A stretch of 5,573 bases of DNA, taken from Gemmatimonadota bacterium (GTDB lineage Bacteria > Gemmatimonadota > Gemmatimonadetes > Gemmatimonadales > GWC2-71-9). The first letter of the stretch is position 1. Each line of letters opens with the position of its first letter. Of this stretch, positions 4,687-5,573 are shown piece by piece. Both the position numbers and the translations under genes were made by a program. The stretch is taken from positions 1 to 5,573 of the forward strand of contig JANYAG010000087.1 in assembly GCA_025361465.1 (NCBI GenBank), given 5' to 3'. The notes beneath the pieces are model-generated. The model had not been told where the DNA came from. It saw only the letters and a list, made by a program, of their open reading frames with translations, and searched no databases.

Positions 4687-5573
4687 AACAGGTTGCCCAT
4701 GTACCGGATCATGTCGACGCAGCGCGCGGAATATCCCATCTCGTTGTCATACCACGACGAGACGTGGACGAGCGTGCCATCGACGACCGTCGTGCAGAGC
4801 GCGTCCACGGTGCTCGAAGCCTGGTTGCCATTGTAGTCGACAGACACCAGCGGCTCGTCGCTGACGAACAGGACACCCTTGAGCGGCCCCGCGGCCGCGG
4901 CGCGGAACGCCGCGTTCACCTCGTCGGCCGTGGTGGCCCTCTCCACGGTGCACGTGAGGTCGACCAGGGAAACATTTGGCGTGGGCACCCGCAGGGCGAT
5001 GCCGTCGATCTTGCCCTTGACCTCCGGGATCACGAGGGAGGTAGCCTTGGCCGCCCCGGTCGACGTCGGGATGATCGACATCGCGGCGGCACGCGCACGA
5101 CGGAGGTCCTTGTGCGGGAAGTCGAGGATGACCTGGTCGTTGGTGTAGCTGTGGATCGTGTTCATGAAGCCGTTCTCGAGGCCGAAGCTGTCGCGCAGGA
5201 CCTTGGCGAACGGCGCCAGGCAGTTCGTGGTGCACGACGCGTTGCTGATGATGTGGTGCTTGGCCGGGTCGTAGTCCTTGTCGTTGACCCCGATGACGAT
5301 CGTGATGTCCTCGTTCTTGGCAGGCGAGGAGATGATGACCTTCTTCGCCCCGGCGTCACGGTGTGCCTGCGCCTTCGTGGCGTCCGTGAAGCGGCCGGTG
5401 GACTCGATGACCACGTCGACTCCCAGCGCCTTCCACGGAAGCAGCGAGGGGTCCTTCTCGGCCGTGACCTTGATCTCTCGACCGTCGACGAAGAACGAGC
5501 CCTCGCCCTCGACGCGCGTGAGCAGGTCGACCTTGAAGATCCTCTCCTCAGCGCTCATGCCGCTCGCTCTCCT
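4683..5573 (-). CDS. gap: Glyceraldehyde-3-phosphate dehydrogenase, N-terminus not seen (partial or truncated at window edge)
   Basis: The frame is open from the window edge to the stop at 4685-4683. Numbering from the in-frame ATG at 5558 gives 291 residues; full GAPDH has about 335. It oxidises glyceraldehyde 3-phosphate with NAD and phosphate to 1,3-bisphosphoglycerate, the substrate of the next gene, pgk. Clear motifs are ESTGRFTD (52-59), SNASCTTNC (105-113) with nucleophile C109, H136 in IHSYTND, FPHKDLRRARAAA (147-159), IIPTSTGAAKA (162-172), RVPTPNVSLVD (190-200) and WYDNEMGYS (269-277, usually NEWGYS). The Pro at 148, equivalent to Pro188 of the Bacillus enzyme, fits NAD use. The Rossmann motif GFGRIGR, expected about 40 residues before residue 1, is outside the window. 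The common YDSxxGRF segment is also not recognisable in residues 1-20. AGGAG lies 10 bases before the ATG at 5558, yet a start there would lack most of the NAD-binding first strand, so I treat the gene as running past the edge. Confidence 0.9.
   Translation of the reverse strand, partial: RRASGMSAEERIFKVDLLTRVEGEGSFFVDGREIKVTAEKDPSLLPWKALGVDVVIESTGRFTDATKAQAHRDAGAKKVIISSPAKNEDITIVIGVNDKDYDPAKHHIISNASCTTNCLAPFAKVLRDSFGLENGFMNTIHSYTNDQVILDFPHKDLRRARAAAMSIIPTSTGAAKATSLVIPEVKGKIDGIALRVPTPNVSLVDLTCTVERATTADEVNAAFRAAAAGPLKGVLFVSDEPLVSVDYNGNQASSTVDALCTTVVDGTLVHVSSWYDNEMGYSARCVDMIRYMGNLL

Noticed and set aside
3574..4836. Long plus-strand open frame (about 420 codons) opposite pgk and the end of gap
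   Set aside because: It mirrors the strongly conserved pgk gene. Its translation is rich in Arg, His, Gln and Gly without any recognisable domain, as expected for an antisense shadow in GC-rich DNA.
1..5573. A new defence, mobile or CRISPR-type system
   Set aside because: All recognisable genes are core housekeeping families in compact co-directional order. No repeats, transposase, integrase, toxin-antitoxin or tRNA-linked integration signs are visible.

Overview
The window is a GC-rich bacterial chromosome segment in which every recognisable gene lies on the minus strand. Read in the direction of transcription (right to left) the order is gap (5' end at or beyond the window edge), pgk, tpiA, secG, carA, a HU/IHF-family DNA-binding protein gene, moaD, moaE and the first 22 codons of moaA. 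Coding density is near maximal. The only non-coding stretches are about 58 bp between tpiA and secG and about 78 bp between carA and the HU gene, so no gene-free stretch reaches 300 bases. I saw no RNA gene, mobile element, CRISPR array or long repeat.

Region by region: (1) 5573-2741 is a lower-glycolysis block, gap-pgk-tpiA, joined by two 4-base GTGA stop/start overlaps. (2) 2682-1169 holds secG, the small SecYEG translocon subunit, overlapping carA, the glutaminase subunit of carbamoyl-phosphate synthetase. A plausible sigma70-type promoter begins at the tpiA stop codon. (3) 1090-1 holds a HU-like gene with an acidic tail, followed by moaD, moaE and moaA for molybdopterin synthesis. A second candidate promoter, with a perfect TTGACA, overlaps the carA stop codon. 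Two GC-rich hairpins lie in the leader of the HU gene, one of which would cover its ribosome binding site.

The genes are housekeeping. GAPDH, PGK and TIM interconvert triose phosphates and 3-phosphoglycerate. SecG aids protein export. CarA supplies ammonia for carbamoyl phosphate (arginine and pyrimidines). The HU protein shapes the nucleoid. MoaA, MoaD and MoaE act in molybdenum cofactor synthesis. The tight coupling suggests two or three transcription units read in series.

The taxon cannot be fixed from sequence alone. High GC, the gap-pgk-tpiA-secG order and the protein style are compatible with Gemmatimonadota or a similar soil or sediment lineage; this is a low-confidence impression. 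I found no convincing new system. The points most worth checking are the abnormal N-terminal region of GAPDH at the window edge, the acidic tail of the HU protein, the coupling of HU to moaD-moaE-moaA, and the structured HU leader.
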